The position numbers were made by a program, and so were the translations under genes. A stretch of DNA of 64,000 nt from the NCBI RefSeq assembly GCF_000004825.1, contig NW_008805094.1, forward strand, positions 236,478-300,477, read 5' to 3'. The notes below the pieces were generated by a model. That model was not told where the DNA came from and searched no databases. It worked only from the letters and a program-made list of their open reading frames with translations. This stretch comes from Heterostelium album PN500. Lineage: Eukaryota; Evosea; Eumycetozoa; Acytosteliales; Acytosteliaceae. This document shows positions 21,551 to 33,825 of this stretch, in pieces; within the stretch, counting starts at the first letter, position 1; every line of letters begins with the position of its first letter.

Positions 21551-24500
21551 TTCTTATTACTATTGTTGTTGTTGTTTACTACTATTATTACTATTGTTTC
21601 TACTATTACTAATAATTCTTAATATTACAACCTCTTTTCTGTATGTATTTATCTTACTAAATTATTAATGTTTTATTCTCTCTCTTTTGATCTTTATAAA
21701 ATCTATAGTTTTAAGTTAGAATGTATGAATAAAGGATGAATGTATCAGTTAGTAATGATTGATTGCAAATCAAATGAAATGAAATGAATGATAGATTAAT
21801 ATCGAAAAGAGAATGATAGAATGATAAATTGTTATGTGATGAAAGATAGATGGTAAAAAGATGGTAGAACAGATTGGTTTGATGATCTAAACCTGTTTTT
21901 TTTTTCAGAGGGGATATGATATGATGATTGCTTAATAGGTAATGAAAAATGGACAGATAATGGATGTAAGATGGATAGTTAAGAGAATATAACACTGAGT
22001 TTGTTTGAAGCTTTTGATATATGATTCCTAATATGATGATGGTCAGATGGATGTAATTTACACTTTTAGAGAAATATGAAATTTGAATGAATTTGGTAAA
22101 TTTTCTTAAAATAGAATGATGAATGATAAAAAAGAAGTAGATGACGAAAATTCCAAATGGTAAAATGAAAATTGCTTTACCAAAAGTAGTGGATGAGGGA
22201 AGGAAGAGAAACCTGTGAAATATGATGATTTTAAGGTTAGAAGAAAGTTAAATCGTACTTTTATGAAATGAAAGTGATGAGCTAATTAAAATTCTTTGCT
22301 TGTTAACTATTACTACTATTATAACTATTATTATTATTATTTCTATCTAACTGGTCACTATTGATTGCTTCAATCAAAAGAGATAAATAAAATTAAAATT
22401 AAATTAAAATTAATAAAATTGATTTACTATTAAATTTAAATCTTGACTTGGTATTAAACAACTGGATTGATGTGAATCTATGTTATGTTATGTTATGATA
22501 TGTTGTCAATATTAATATGAATTTGTATTATGTCGTTGTTGATTGATGGTAAAACAAACAAAACAAAAATAGAATAAATATAATTTGGTTTTTTTATACA
22601 ATTATTATTACAACAATTATTATTATAATTATGAATTATTTAGATAAATGAAATTGTGTGTGAGGTGGGGTATGAAGAGGATTTCACCTGACTAGTGATG
22701 TTTGATATATAAATAAATAAAATATAATATAATTGAATTAATTAATAATAAATGATGATGTGGTCAATGCGTATGGAGGGGTATTTATTTTTATTAAACG
22801 AATATTTAGGAGTGTTGTTGCAAATAAAAAAAAACAAATTTAATTATTTTATTTTAGTCCAAAGGCTACAAATTTATTGATTAAATGATTGTTTGCAAAA
22901 ATTTGAGAAATTGTAACCACTAGTGCAAATAGGGTGTGTAACTTCAAAAAAAAAAAAAAAAGAGAAATAGAGAGTGAATTGGAATGAGTGTGTTGTGAAA
23001 GTAGAGAGATGCGTATATTGTGTGAGTGTTTGATTACATGAATAATAATTACCTGAATTGTATTTCTATTTATAATATTTAAATTTTGTTTTGATTGAAA
23101 TTGAAATTTTTCTCTATCTATTTATCTATCTATCTATCAATCTATATGAATCTAAAAAATGTCAAAATATATAAAGTTGGAACTAATTAATTTTAGAAAA
23201 TAATTGACTTTTTTGTTATATATAATCTCCGTCAGAAAAGAATGATTTAGGTAATGCAAAATGCTATGAAAATGATCTGTTTTGTTGCAAATTAAAATTT
23301 TATATTTTTAAAAACAAAAAATTATTTTTAAATTTTTTTGACTTTTTCAAAGAAGTCTGATACCAAGGTGTTGTTGTAACAGCAATTTTAAGACATTATT
23401 TGAAAAGGACTTTCAGGAGAAGTACAACATCGAAAAAAACATCCTGGTGATTTCTTTTTTTGTAACTGACAACATAGAAATTTAAAATAACAAATTCATT
23501 TATTTTTAAAACACAGTGTTTGTTGTTTATTTAGATTTCTACAAAAAGAAACAAAACAAAAAAAACAAAAATAAATTAATTACTTACATTACTATATACT
23601 ATACTATTCTATTCTTCTAACTTAATATGTCCAATGATAAAAAATAATATGAATTTTAAAAATAAAATAAAAATAAAAATAATAAATTATCAAATTTAAT
23701 TGGATAGATTAAAAAAATATAATAATAATAATAATATGAAAAGGATAGTGTAGGGTATGAGCAGATTGTAAAAAGGAAGGAAGAAAAAAAAAAAAAAAAG
23801 AACAATTTCAGAGTCACTCTTTACTTTATAATAGAAATATAATAATTATTTTAAATAATTAATTTATAATGACAACAAGTATAATAATTTTTTGATAACT
23901 TTAAAAACTCAAAAGTAATATTGAACCTATTGTTTGTGTATAACCTAACTCTATGGTAACATACAGATTTGTAGATGAACTTTTTTATAAAAACAGTCAC
24001 AATTTCAGATTTTAAAATTTCATCGATTGAAATAATGAACAATAACCCAAGTTTTACAACCACCACACACTCTTTAAAAAAAAATTTTTTCGAAAACACC
24101 ACACAGGATGGTTACATTTTCATAGACTTGGAACCATATTCTTAAGCTAATGCAAATCAATATCTAGAACAACAAGTTGAAGGCAATACAGACATCGGCC
24201 GATCGCTTAGCACACTATTGAGCATCATATAATCTTATGACTCTATTTCTATTTCATGCAAAACAACAACATTTTTAAAAAGTGTTCAGAATAACCAACT
24301 CTTTAAAAGAAGAACGAAAACAAATTATAAAACAACAGATTCAATGAGCGAAATAGAATAATAACAAGACATTATCAATTCCAACACAACACAATGCTAT
24401 TATATTCATTGTAGTATTTAGATCTCTACTCTACTTTTTTTTACAAATACTACGATATCGTATTTTAACATATATATTTAAATGAATGAGATAGATCTGC

Positions 24501-24700
24501 TGCACACATATATATTTTTATAAAGAAATATCTCTTTTTTCAAATTTGAAATTGAATATTCACTGATTTGATTGATAGATATTACAAGTTAACGATACTA
24601 CTGATAAATAAAAGAATGATTGACATGTTTTTGTTTAAATAAATGTTTTTTTTTAATTTTAATAATCTAAAGTAAATTAAAGGAGAAATGAAGATCGAGG
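21551..24700. other. 3.1-kb gene-free region
   Basis: Contains the promoter side of the large PX-associated gene, then AT-rich sequence with short microsatellites (GATT-rich near 21710-21870, TCTA repeats near 23115-23140). The block around 24080-24420 is less AT-rich and holds short unlinked coding-like frames. I cannot support a gene. The 3' flank of ARL1 lies at the right edge. Confidence 0.5.
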
Positions 24701-25659
24701 TTATCCACCAGATGATATAATATTTACAAGCCAATCCAAACCTTCATATAAACCGATTCCTTTGATTGCCGATGTCTTTACAATAGACCACTGTCTGTTC
24801 TTCAATGAGCTGAGTTTCAAACCCTCCGATACCTGTGCATCTGTCAGTGCACCGGGCAGATCTTGCTTGTTGGCAAACACTAGCAGTGGCGTAGTCTTCA
24901 GTTCCTCCTCTGAAAGCATCGCCACCAACTCTTCGTTTGCTATACCCAAACGATCTGGATCCGATGAATCCACTACATATATAATCGCATTGGTATTCGG
25001 ATAGTAACACCTCCAATAGGGTCGAATTGCGCTTTGTCCACCTAAATCCCAAACTATATTATCAACACAACAAACAACAAACAACATCAATAACAATTAA
25101 ATCAAAAAGTAAAGGTGTTAGTTATTTTGTTTAACTTCTCTATTATTATTATTATTATTATTATATTTAGTACTAAAGAACAAATGTAATAATTAACAAC
25201 ATACCTTGAAATCTTATATTCTTATAGTTTACTGTCTCTACATTAAAACCAATTGCTAAATAAAACAATATTGCTTCATTAGTATTGTAAAATATACATT
25301 CTATATAGAATGATGAACATACTTGGTATTGTAGTTAAAACTTCACCACATTGTAATTTATATAATATTGTTGTTTTTCCTGCGCTGTTTTACAATAATG
25401 TTAATTAATATCGTAGAAGTGTGTGTGTTGAATTCAACATTTAACTATAGTACAAACCTATCTAATCCAAGTATAAGTATTCTAACATCTTTATTACCAA
25501 ACAATTTAAAAAACAACGATGAGAATAGATTCCCTATAGAATTAAAAAATAACACAAAACAAGATATTGTTTTTTTGTTTCGTATTAGACTATCTAACTA
25601 ATTATCTTTTGATTATAAATGTTATTGATATAGTATAGATCTATATATTACCTACCCAT
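24701..25659 (-). CDS. arl1: ARL1, ARF-like small GTPase of the Golgi
   Basis: Five exons (25659-25656, 25533-25458, 25384-25323, 25255-25205, 25053-24701) give exactly 181 residues, the standard ARL1 length. The GTP-binding motifs are complete: P-loop 'GLDSAGKTT', switch I region '[11 protein letters not shown]', 'WDLGGQ' of switch II, 'NKQD' and 'TSA'. Further ARL1-like signatures are '[20 protein letters not shown]' and the C-terminal '[13 protein letters not shown]'. Gly2, the N-myristoylation residue, is created across the first splice junction because exon 1 contributes only ATGG. By family, ARL1 sits on the trans-Golgi and recruits GRIP-domain golgins. All junction phases agree with the protein, so the tiny first exon is well supported although it must be confirmed by transcript data. 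Confidence 0.93.
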
Positions 25660-26059
25660 CTCTCATAGTACTACTATATATATATGATATTTGCAAATAA
25701 AATTAAATGTTACTTGTTTTTTTTTTTTTTTTTTTTTGAATTTTCAAAAAATTAATTAATTAGTTAAAAAAAAAAGATATTTAATTATTATTAATTGTTA
25801 AAGGTCAGGTCTGTCATTGATTGATCAATTCAAGTTATTATTATTATTTGTATTCTTTTTTAAGTCAAGACTTAGTTTAGTTAGTATTCAAAATATTTAA
25901 ATGTTTTTTTGTTTTTAAAAAAAAAAAAACATTGTCTTTTGTTTAAATTATTCTACTTGTATATTACGAGCAATTTGTTGATCATTATCTTTAGATTAAC
26001 TACAACTGTTAGATTTAGAAAATATATAATTTTTATTGAAAATAGTAAAGTTCGATGAT
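25660..26059. other. Intergenic spacer
   Basis: Upstream of ARL1 and downstream of the LLPH-like gene. It carries long T and A runs at about 25718-25738 and 25915-25930. No gene seen. Confidence 0.55.
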
Positions 26060-26500
26060 TTATACAATTCTTGGTTTTCTTGAATGCTTTGCTTTCTTTG
26101 ATTTCTTTTTCTTTGGGAAATTTTGCTTCTTCTTTACTTTAAGTTTTTTATCTTGCTTTGAAGTAGTATTATCGTTGTCATCGACCATATCAGTATCTTT
26201 TTCAACTGTCAGTGGAACCATTTCTGGTGGTAAAGTTAAATCTATAATACATTAAAGTACAATAATTTAAAATAAATAAGGTATAAGTAAGTTATAACTG
26301 TAGCTTAACAAAACTATAAACAAAATAACAAATCTGTATTATATTTACTACATACCTTGTACGTCTGTTTGTTGTGATTTCATATGTGCATTCATTTTAT
26401 CGACTGTTTGTTGTAAGAGTGTATCGTTGTATGGCTGCAGCTTAGCTCTCATGAGAGCAACATTCTTTAATCTTCTCTTTGATCTTACAGAGTTACCCAT
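26060..26500 (-). CDS. Small basic nucleolar-type protein, LLPH/DUF2423-like
   Basis: Two exons (26500-26356 and 26241-26060) join at phase 1 to 108 residues. The N-terminus 'MGNSVRSKRRLKNVALMRAK' fits the LLPH/DUF2423 family signature, in which a short 'K/N-S-x-R-S-K' head precedes basic residues. The C-terminus is a run of lysine/arginine clusters (KKKQNFPKKKKSKKAKHSRK) of the nuclear and nucleolar localisation type. Family members (human LLPH, yeast homologues) are linked to 60S ribosome biogenesis; that role is inferred here. It was too short and too split to stand out as an open frame. An acidic patch (DTDMVDDND) separates the two ends. Confidence 0.7.
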
Positions 26501-27524
26501 CTTTGTGATATCTCTATGTGTATATATATAAATAAAAAAATAAATAAATTAATAAAAAAAATTGAATCAATTTTTAACAACCGAACGAGGAGTTTTTTTT
26601 TTTTTCTAATTTTTTTTTAAATTTTTTAGAAAAATAAATAAATCAATTAACAATCAATTATGAGATTTAAATCTACAACTTCTGATTCACTAGAAAAGAC
26701 AGATAGAAACATAAATATAAAAATATTATTTGAACGATAAAGATTCAATTTTGGTTGTTTATGAGTAAAATAATTATTAAATAAAAATTTTATTAAGATT
26801 TATGTTATTTCTTAGTTGGTTTAATGTCGCTTTAAACTCACCTGAACTATTGATTATCAGGTGAGAAGCTTGACAGTTGATTAGATTGGTTGTTGGTGTT
26901 GTTGTTGTTGTTGTGTTGAATGATTGAATGGGTTATAAGTTGTTTGAAGGTTGACCTTGGACTGGACAGATACATTCAGATAGAGATGATATGGCAACGA
27001 GAGCAATTGAGTATTGAGTATTGACCAACGGTAGAAGGTGGCGACAACATTAATGATTTGCTAATTCCAATAGAAATGAAATTAGTTAATTAACAATATA
27101 CTTGCCTTGTTGTTGCTAGAAGTAAAATAATGTTGTTGAGTATTAAATTGATCGCGAGCTAAAATCGAAATTGGTTGACTGAATCACTTTCAATTCACGG
27201 TTGGAAGTATTTCCACCTTGTTATTACTTATGTACATGATTGGGACTGTGTCTTTCCATTCATGCCAATTAAATAATAAGGAATCATTCAATTCCCCATA
27301 CCCAATATTACTACTGCCAACCAACCAACTAACTAATTAATTTGCCTGTTTAAGCTATGTATTTTCTTTTTTACCACAGTTGTCGAAAAGAAAACATAAA
27401 AAACAAAATGACCTTTAAAGTAATTTACTTTAGAGAGTAAATTTAATTGAGCAATGTTGCTTCTTTGTTGTATATTGTTGTTGTTGTTGTATTGTAACAA
27501 GTAGTAATATTGGTCTTTCTTTCT

Positions 27525-27616
27525 TCTGCTTGGTGGCAGGTTTCTGCTTGGCGGCGTTAAAATCTGCTTGGTGGCAGTTAAAATCTGCTTAGTGGCAGAC
27601 GTCTGCTTGGTGGCAG
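27525..27616. repeat. Five-unit tandem array of a 15-bp hairpin motif
   Basis: Five copies of a 15-bp unit close to TCTGCTTGGTGGCAG begin at 27525, 27543, 27563, 27584 and 27602, so the spacing is 18-21 bp. Four copies keep CTGC...GCAG, which can fold into a small hairpin; the second copy is altered (GGCGGCG). The array opens the hairpin-rich island and differs sharply in composition from its AT-rich surroundings. Confidence 0.85.
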
Positions 27617-27689
27617 ATAATAAAGATCTAACATGATGACTACCTGTGTAATTTACATGTGATCGATTGGATCTTTCGAAACTAATGGT

Positions 27690-28463
27690 TGTCTACGTAG
27701 ACAGTCTATACCATAGACCCATCACATCTCGCTGTGAATCAATGGGCACGTATTGAAAATACGCACCCATTTCTTGGTATGAATCAATGGCACCACTCAG
27801 TGGTATCCATCTCTTGGTAATTAGACCTTTGAGTATCTCTCAGGTGCTGAAAGCAACAACCTGTTTGATTTGTATAGCTCTCTCCAAACATTAGGGTGCT
27901 TGGCGAACTTAACTGAACATCTTGATGTCCAATATGGTTCGGCTTTTAAAGTAAGTTAGTTTAGTTTAGTTAATCGAATCGCAAACCCGATAACATGACT
28001 TGACATGACATGACTAACAGTGTTAATTAGTTTAGTTTAGTTTAGTTAATCGAATCGCAAATCCGATAACATGACATGACATGACTAATAATAATAATAA
28101 TAATAGTTATAGTAATAATAATATCTTCGATATTAATATCTCTTTGTATTTATCTTTGTATTGTATTTATCTTTGTACAGTATTTATCTTGTAGAAATAG
28201 TAGTGGTAGTCGTTTGATTGTCTCTGACTTGGTGGTCGCACCAATACAAACTTGTCCTTGGCACGTTGCATGACATGCAAGTGTCTAAAGGCTACGCTAC
28301 TTGTTGGTTGCAACCTTTCGAGGTATGCCAGAGTCACACTCGGGTGACCCTCGAGTCGAACACGAAGTGTTACGAACCCATTTTAGATGCACATTGCCTG
28401 ACCATTTGAGGAACTCGAAATGGTTTTGCAGCTAACCCTTTTTTCACTCTCGCGTGAATAGGG
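27690..28463. repeat. Hairpin-dense non-coding island B
   Basis: Within about 770 bp there are more than ten short inverted repeats: TGTCTACGTAGACA (27690), GTCTA-TACCA-TAGAC (27704), ATGGG...CCCAT (27742-27770), ACCACTCAGTGGT (27792), ACATCTTGATGT (27917), TTGGTGGTCGCACCAA (28229), TTGCATGACATGCAA (28266), GGTTGCAACC (28306), GTCAC...GTGAC (28333), AACACGAAGTGTT (28359), a 10-bp stem at 28401-28424 and a CCC-TTCAC...GTGAA-GGG stem at 28436-28463. The DNA is much less AT-rich than the flanks and has no long open frame. It could be a degenerate mobile element or a structured RNA locus. Confidence 0.65.
27961..28074. repeat. Two direct repeats of about 38 bp, 76-bp period, in island B
   Basis: The sequence TAGTTTAGTTAATCGAATCG followed by CAAACCCGATAACATGAC at 27961-27998 is repeated at 28037-28074 with one substitution (CAAATCCG). 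Both are preceded by TTTAG repeats and followed by ATGACATGAC. Each copy contains ATCG...CGAT, able to form a four-base stem. Confidence 0.85.
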
Positions 28464-30149
28464 CGGTAATAATAACAATGTCTCTCTGAAGATATTCATC
28501 TATTCAATTGTTTAATTATTACACCATCTTGTATTGTCAGAAAAAAAATTATAAAAATATAAATAAATTAAAAAAGATATCGATATAGGATATAAATCTT
28601 TATCACTCTCTTTTCTCTCTCTCTTTTTTTTTTTTTTGTTTTCTCCTTTTCTCTTTTTCTCTCTCTTCTCTCTCTCTCTCTCTTATTTCTCTATCTATAT
28701 CTCTCTCTCTCTCTTCTAGGTTTTATCAATGAATATTAACAAGATAGTGTGAAAGAAAAATTAAACCAAAAATTAAAAAAATCCAACCAAAATTAAAATT
28801 AAATTAAAAAAAATTTTAATTTTAACTGGTTATAATCTGGATTATAAAGAAGAAGATATCACAAACAACCTTTTTTTACTGTAATAAAACATCCAACAAA
28901 AATAAAAAATTAAACAATACAAATATTAAAGCTTTAAATTGAAATAAAAAAATAATAAAATATATATAATATATAAATAATTTAAAAGATGTTTGTTTTA
29001 TAATATTTATCTATTTGGTTGTTGTTGAGTTTTAATGAAAATGAATGAAAAAATAAAAGTTCACAACTATTATTCAAAAAAAAGCAAATAATAATGCCTA
29101 TTAAAGAAAAATAAACAATTTAACACCAAAAAATTATTTTATTTTTGCTTTACAAAATCAAATATATTTAACTCGTCTCACAGTCACCCATTTATTTGGT
29201 TGTAAAAAATATCATACTACTTCAACTTAAGTCAATATTTCATTTTTATCATATGTCAATAAATAAAATAAATAAATTTCCAATTCATACAAGATAATCA
29301 TTGATTAAATAGTTATTTTTATAAAAATGATATGACTCCTTACAAATGTAATGTGAGCTTATAAATTGATTGTGATCAAATTTATTTTTTTTTGTTTTTT
29401 TTTTTTATTTTTTCAAATAAAATGAAGGAATTTTTTAATATTTAATTTTTTTTTTTTTTTTTTTTTTGCAAAATCATCACAATTAATTGTATGTGCACAA
29501 GGAAAAAAGATTTTTTGCCTATTTTTATGAACATAGTATGAAAGTCTCACACACATAATTAATCTTTAAAACAAACATACCAACAATAGATTATTATCAT
29601 CATCATTGTCAACTCGCGAAAAACACTCAACAACAGACAACATCCAACAACAACCAAACTCAACAACACATCGAAACTTGACAACATCGTTCAAATCAAA
29701 TCTTAATTAAATATTTAATTTTATTCAATAATTATTTTGTAACCAGGTTGCATTAATTTCAATTTTAATAATATTATTTGATATTACATTATAACTTCCT
29801 CTTCTTCTTCCCCTTCTTACACTAACCCCCTTCTCACTCCTCCTCTTCCTCCTTCCCCAAATTTTTAATATAACTTACCAAATTGATCAACTCAAAAAAA
29901 AACAAATAGCTATTCTAGTGAAAAACATAAGAAACATAGCAAAATAAAATAACTTTAGTTGGTTAAAGGTATTATTCTTCTTCTTTTAAAGCAAAAGCAA
30001 AACAACTGATCAAATCAAATAAATTAAGATCGTACAACCCTCGAAAAGTACAACCCTTGACAGGTCAAAGCAGTTCATATTGTTTGAAAGTAAATCTCAA
30101 TCACCAATTTTCATACTACTGTAACTATTACAGTAGTATATAGAGTACG

Positions 30150-32795
30150 ATGTTTGACCGTTTACTAAAGAGATCTAAAGAAAAAGAAAAAGAAAAAGAT
30201 AAAGAAAAAGAGAAAGATAAGGATAAGAAATCTGACAACAACAGCAACAATAATAATAAAGGAAATGTAGATAATAACAATAGCAATAATAATTATAAGA
30301 ATAATATAACAACAATTCCAATACCAACAACACCATTTTCAAAGACAAATAATAATAATAATAATAATAACAATAGTAATAATAAAAATAATGAGGTTGG
30401 ATATCTTGATATTCCTGATATGGTAATCAATAGTAGACTTGGTAGCGCTAAAAATGGATCACCATCACCATCGCCTTCACCGGCACTCACACCACTACTC
30501 AATGTACCACCACCAACAACAACATCAAAAGTAAAGTCTGGCAGTGCAGCTGTTACTATCAACAATAACAACAACAACAACAAAACACCACAACTACAGG
30601 TGGAAACAACAGCTTCATCTTTCACAGACAAACCACACTCACTTCTCAATCATACACTACAACAACAACACGACAGAGAACAGTCAGCAGCTACAGGACA
30701 ATCACACCTCAAAGTGCCATCTCCACTCTCCTCACCGGTGCACAGACGTAACACCATTGACAATGGCTACGGTTACTCTCTCAGCGGACAACTCACCCTC
30801 GAAAGATCACCATCCTACGAGCAATCGATGCGCGCATTATCACCATCGCTCTTTTCCTTCATGTAAATATCCAATGCAATCTCTCTTTTACATATCTGTA
30901 TCAATACTAATTAATCAATTCTATATAGACAATCGATTGGATACATGGATGAGTACTATGAAACAGAGGAGAATGTACAGCGCTATTTGAACTCGGTTTG
31001 GGACAGTGTTTTGTTGCCAAAGACTCAGACGTTGGCGCGTATCGATCTGAAGTTTATTGTGCGTCGTGGCATTCCCGATGGAAAGCGTGCGTCGGTGTGG
31101 CGTCTGATGACCGGCTACGAGGAGTTGCAGACCAGCTCCGAGTTTGATTTGATATCGCTGGCGCTGAACGGCGAGGGCGTACCCAAGAAGTTTCGAAACA
31201 TTCCGTCGTTCGGAGGCATTCTCTCGCCGTCCGACCACTTCCTCACCGAGGAGGGTATCCAGCAGGTCAAGCGCATCCTCTCGATCACCGCACTCAACTT
31301 CCCAGAGGTTGAATACTGTCCTGTGATACCGGACATCGTACACATCCTCCTGATATTCATGTCGGATCTCGAGGCATACGCCATACTCAACCTCCTCATC
31401 CAACAATCGAAAGACAACTTCTATCGCTACCTAAACACCAACAATCGTGACTGTACATCATTCCTTCTAACCTTTGATTCTCTAGTTGAAATACAAATAC
31501 CAAAATTATATAAACGTAAGTTGTTATATAACATAAACAACATAAACAACACAAACACAACATAAACAACCTAAACAATATAAGCACAAACATAACCTAA
31601 ACCCAACATAAACAACATAAACACAAACACAAACAATATAAACAACACAAAACATAAACAACATAAACAACATAAACACCATAAATATAAACAACATAAA
31701 AATGTGTATTAACAAAACATCTTGTTTGTTTCATGAAAAATAGATATGATAGGATTAGGTATAACGAATTGTAGTGTTTTCGCGGAGGAATGGTTCTCGA
31801 GACTGTTTGTATCGCATCTACCGTTCCAGATTGTGTTGAGAGTGTTCGATTGTTTCTTGTGTGAGGGCTACAAGGCGTTGTATCGTGTCGCTCTCGGTCT
31901 GTTGATGATTCACAAGCGAGTGCTGTTGAAGGCAACGTCATCGGAGCAGTTTCTATCGATTTTGAAAAACTATAACCTTCAACTGAGCAGTCCTGACGAA
32001 CTGATGAAGAGAGCATTCAGTATACATCTCAAACGACGTGACCTACTCAGCATCGACGCAAAACAAACACCGAAACTCTACAACATCTCCGAACCACAAC
32101 TACCGATATACTATAGACCAAAAGTTACAACACCATCATCTATATTAGAAGAAGATCATGTAAGTAATAATAACAAAGTTAATCTATATATATAAACAAA
32201 CTAATCTAATTCTAATTCTAATCATTTACTTTCAGTATGAAATAATATGGGCTTGGTTACCACATAAATATTGTATATGTGATCCTAAAGTTATATTCAA
32301 TTCAAACAACGATGGATTTAATCTACGATTGCTCTGTGAGAGAGTAGAGAATCAATCGCCTATCTTTATCTTTATACGAACACACAAAGGAGATGTATTT
32401 GGTTTCTTTACTGATGACGATCTAACACCGTCCGATACATTTGGATCACAGTAAGTAACAGCTGTTTGTTTACAACTTGAATGCGATTGTGCACACGAAT
32501 ATTTACTAATATAATAATAATAACTATATAACTTTATAGTGATACATTTGTATTTAGTTTGAAACCACATGTAGGTGTATATAAACCGAATAATAAGAAT
32601 GAATTGTATTTAAAGGTTACTAGTGGTGCGAATAGAGATCTCTGGGTTGGTCAATCTCAGTTGGGTGAACATGCAATTCATTTGGATAGAGATTTGAACG
32701 GTACTAGCAGTTGTTGTGAAACCTTTGACAGTCCTTGTTTATGTTCCGATACAAAGTTTACTTGTGCAACATTAGAAGCAATTACACTAGTATAA
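30150..32795 (+). CDS. TBC1D24-like protein: TBC domain plus TLDc domain
   Basis: Five exons (30150-30862, 30929-31515, 31744-32159, 32236-32450, 32540-32795) give 728 residues. The first 235 residues are low complexity (lysine/glutamate, asparagine, proline/serine). The TBC domain spans exons 2-3: 'LKFIVRRGIPDGKRASVWRL', 'FGGILSPSDHFLTEEGIQQV', 'LPFQIVLRVFDCFLCEGYKA', 'LYRVALGLLM'. The usual 'GYCQG' glutamine finger is replaced by 'YCPVIPD', just as TBC1D24 has 'FCPALP', so Rab-GAP catalysis is unlikely. Exons 4-5 encode a TLDc domain ('IWAWLPHKYCICDPKVIFNS', 'HAIHLDRDLNGTSSCCETFD', 'LCSDTKFTCATLEAI'). By family (TBC1D24, fly Skywalker) it works in vesicle traffic, with phosphoinositide binding through the TBC part and oxidative-stress links through TLDc. 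Confidence 0.92.
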
Positions 32796-33496
32796 TATTA
32801 TCCATTCTCTATAATCATAATTAAGTTTTATATTTATATATATCCTGTATTATTATATATATATAACATCTATAACAATCAATAATTGTACAAAGAAGAC
32901 ACATCATTTACCTCTCAAAAACCCCTCCTATCTTTTCTTTCTTCTACTCTCTCTTCTCTTCTCTCCTTTCCTCACTTATTCTTTTCTTTCCTTTCATCCC
33001 CACTCTAAACCTTTTAAAATGTAAATAAAAGTTTATCATATGTTTAAATTAAAACAAAAATATATTTAAACTTGATATTATATCACTTTATTTGAATGTA
33101 TCTTTACTTTAACAACCTTATCTTCCTATCTGTCTCTATCTATTTGATAGTTATAAACATATCATTTTTACAATTTATATTCATTGACAAGTTGGTACCC
33201 ATACATATAGGTTCTTAATGTTGTGTTGTAGCTGAATGCTTAAAACATGTTGCTTAACGTTCATACATGAAATACATGATTGATGTAATATATGTATGTA
33301 AACTAATAAGCGCTATTTTCTATCTATCATGACACTGGTGTTCGTTGTTTTGTTTGTTTGATGATACTCTTTTGTAGTGATTATAAATATTGTTGTTATT
33401 GTTTGTTGATTGATAGTATTGTGTCATGATAGAAATTTGAATTGAGAGTATCATATATTGTTGTTATTATTATTATTATTATTATTATTTAGATCT
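32796..33496. other. Convergent intergenic region
   Basis: 3' flanks of the plus-strand TBC-TLDc gene and the minus-strand small-protein gene. It has a C/T-rich stretch near 32920-33005 and an ATT microsatellite near 33460-33490. No gene seen. Confidence 0.55.
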
Positions 33497-33825
33497 TTAC
33501 ATTTGATCTTTCAATGGATTGATAGCACCAGTCTTCGAGAAGTAACCTTCTTCTTCCAACTCTTTGTAGGCACGAATCACCAATGGGTCTTGAATGACAT
33601 CAGACTTTGCTTGTTTCAATTGTTTCTTCTCCTCTTTGATTCTAGCATTGATTTCTAAACTCTTTTGATACTTTCTAGTAGCTTGATTACTATTGAATTT
33701 AGCTGCTTGCTTTCTTGTAGCTTAAAAATTAAAATAAAACAATAAAATTAATATTTTTTAAAAAAAATTGTTAAAATATTATATGTACCTTCTCTACAAA
33801 ATAATGTTACAGTATTTTTAAACAT
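33497..33825 (-). CDS. Small basic protein of 86 residues, unknown
   Basis: Two exons (33825-33789, 33720-33497) join at phase 1. The first exon encodes only 12 residues (MFKNTVTLFCRE), giving an N-terminus that could act as a mitochondrial presequence. The rest is a basic, helical chain ('YQKSLEINARIKEEKKQLKQ') ending in 'YFSKTGAINPLKDQM'. I do not recognise the family; the size and charge would suit a mitochondrial or ribosomal accessory protein. It starts 265 bp from the divergent 107-residue gene, so the two probably share a promoter region. Good splice signals, consistent phases and sober amino-acid composition support a real gene. Confidence 0.6.

Larger units (their letters stand above)
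26501..30149. other. 3.6-kb gene-free region with a hairpin-rich island
   Basis: From left to right: promoter of the LLPH-like gene, AT-rich spacer, the hairpin-rich island at 27525-28463, a pyrimidine tract (CT repeats near 28605-28720), long A/T runs near 29390-29470 and a C/T-rich segment near 29800-29860, then the 5' flank of the TBC-TLDc gene. I see no protein-coding gene. Confidence 0.6.

Noticed and set aside
23851-24102. 83-residue minus-strand frame
   Set aside because: Hydrophobic and lysine-rich composition typical of AT-rich spacer; no splice partners, no recognisable motif.
27525-27616. CRISPR-like array
   Set aside because: The units are only 15 bp, spacers are 3-6 bp, there are no cas genes, and the host is a eukaryote.
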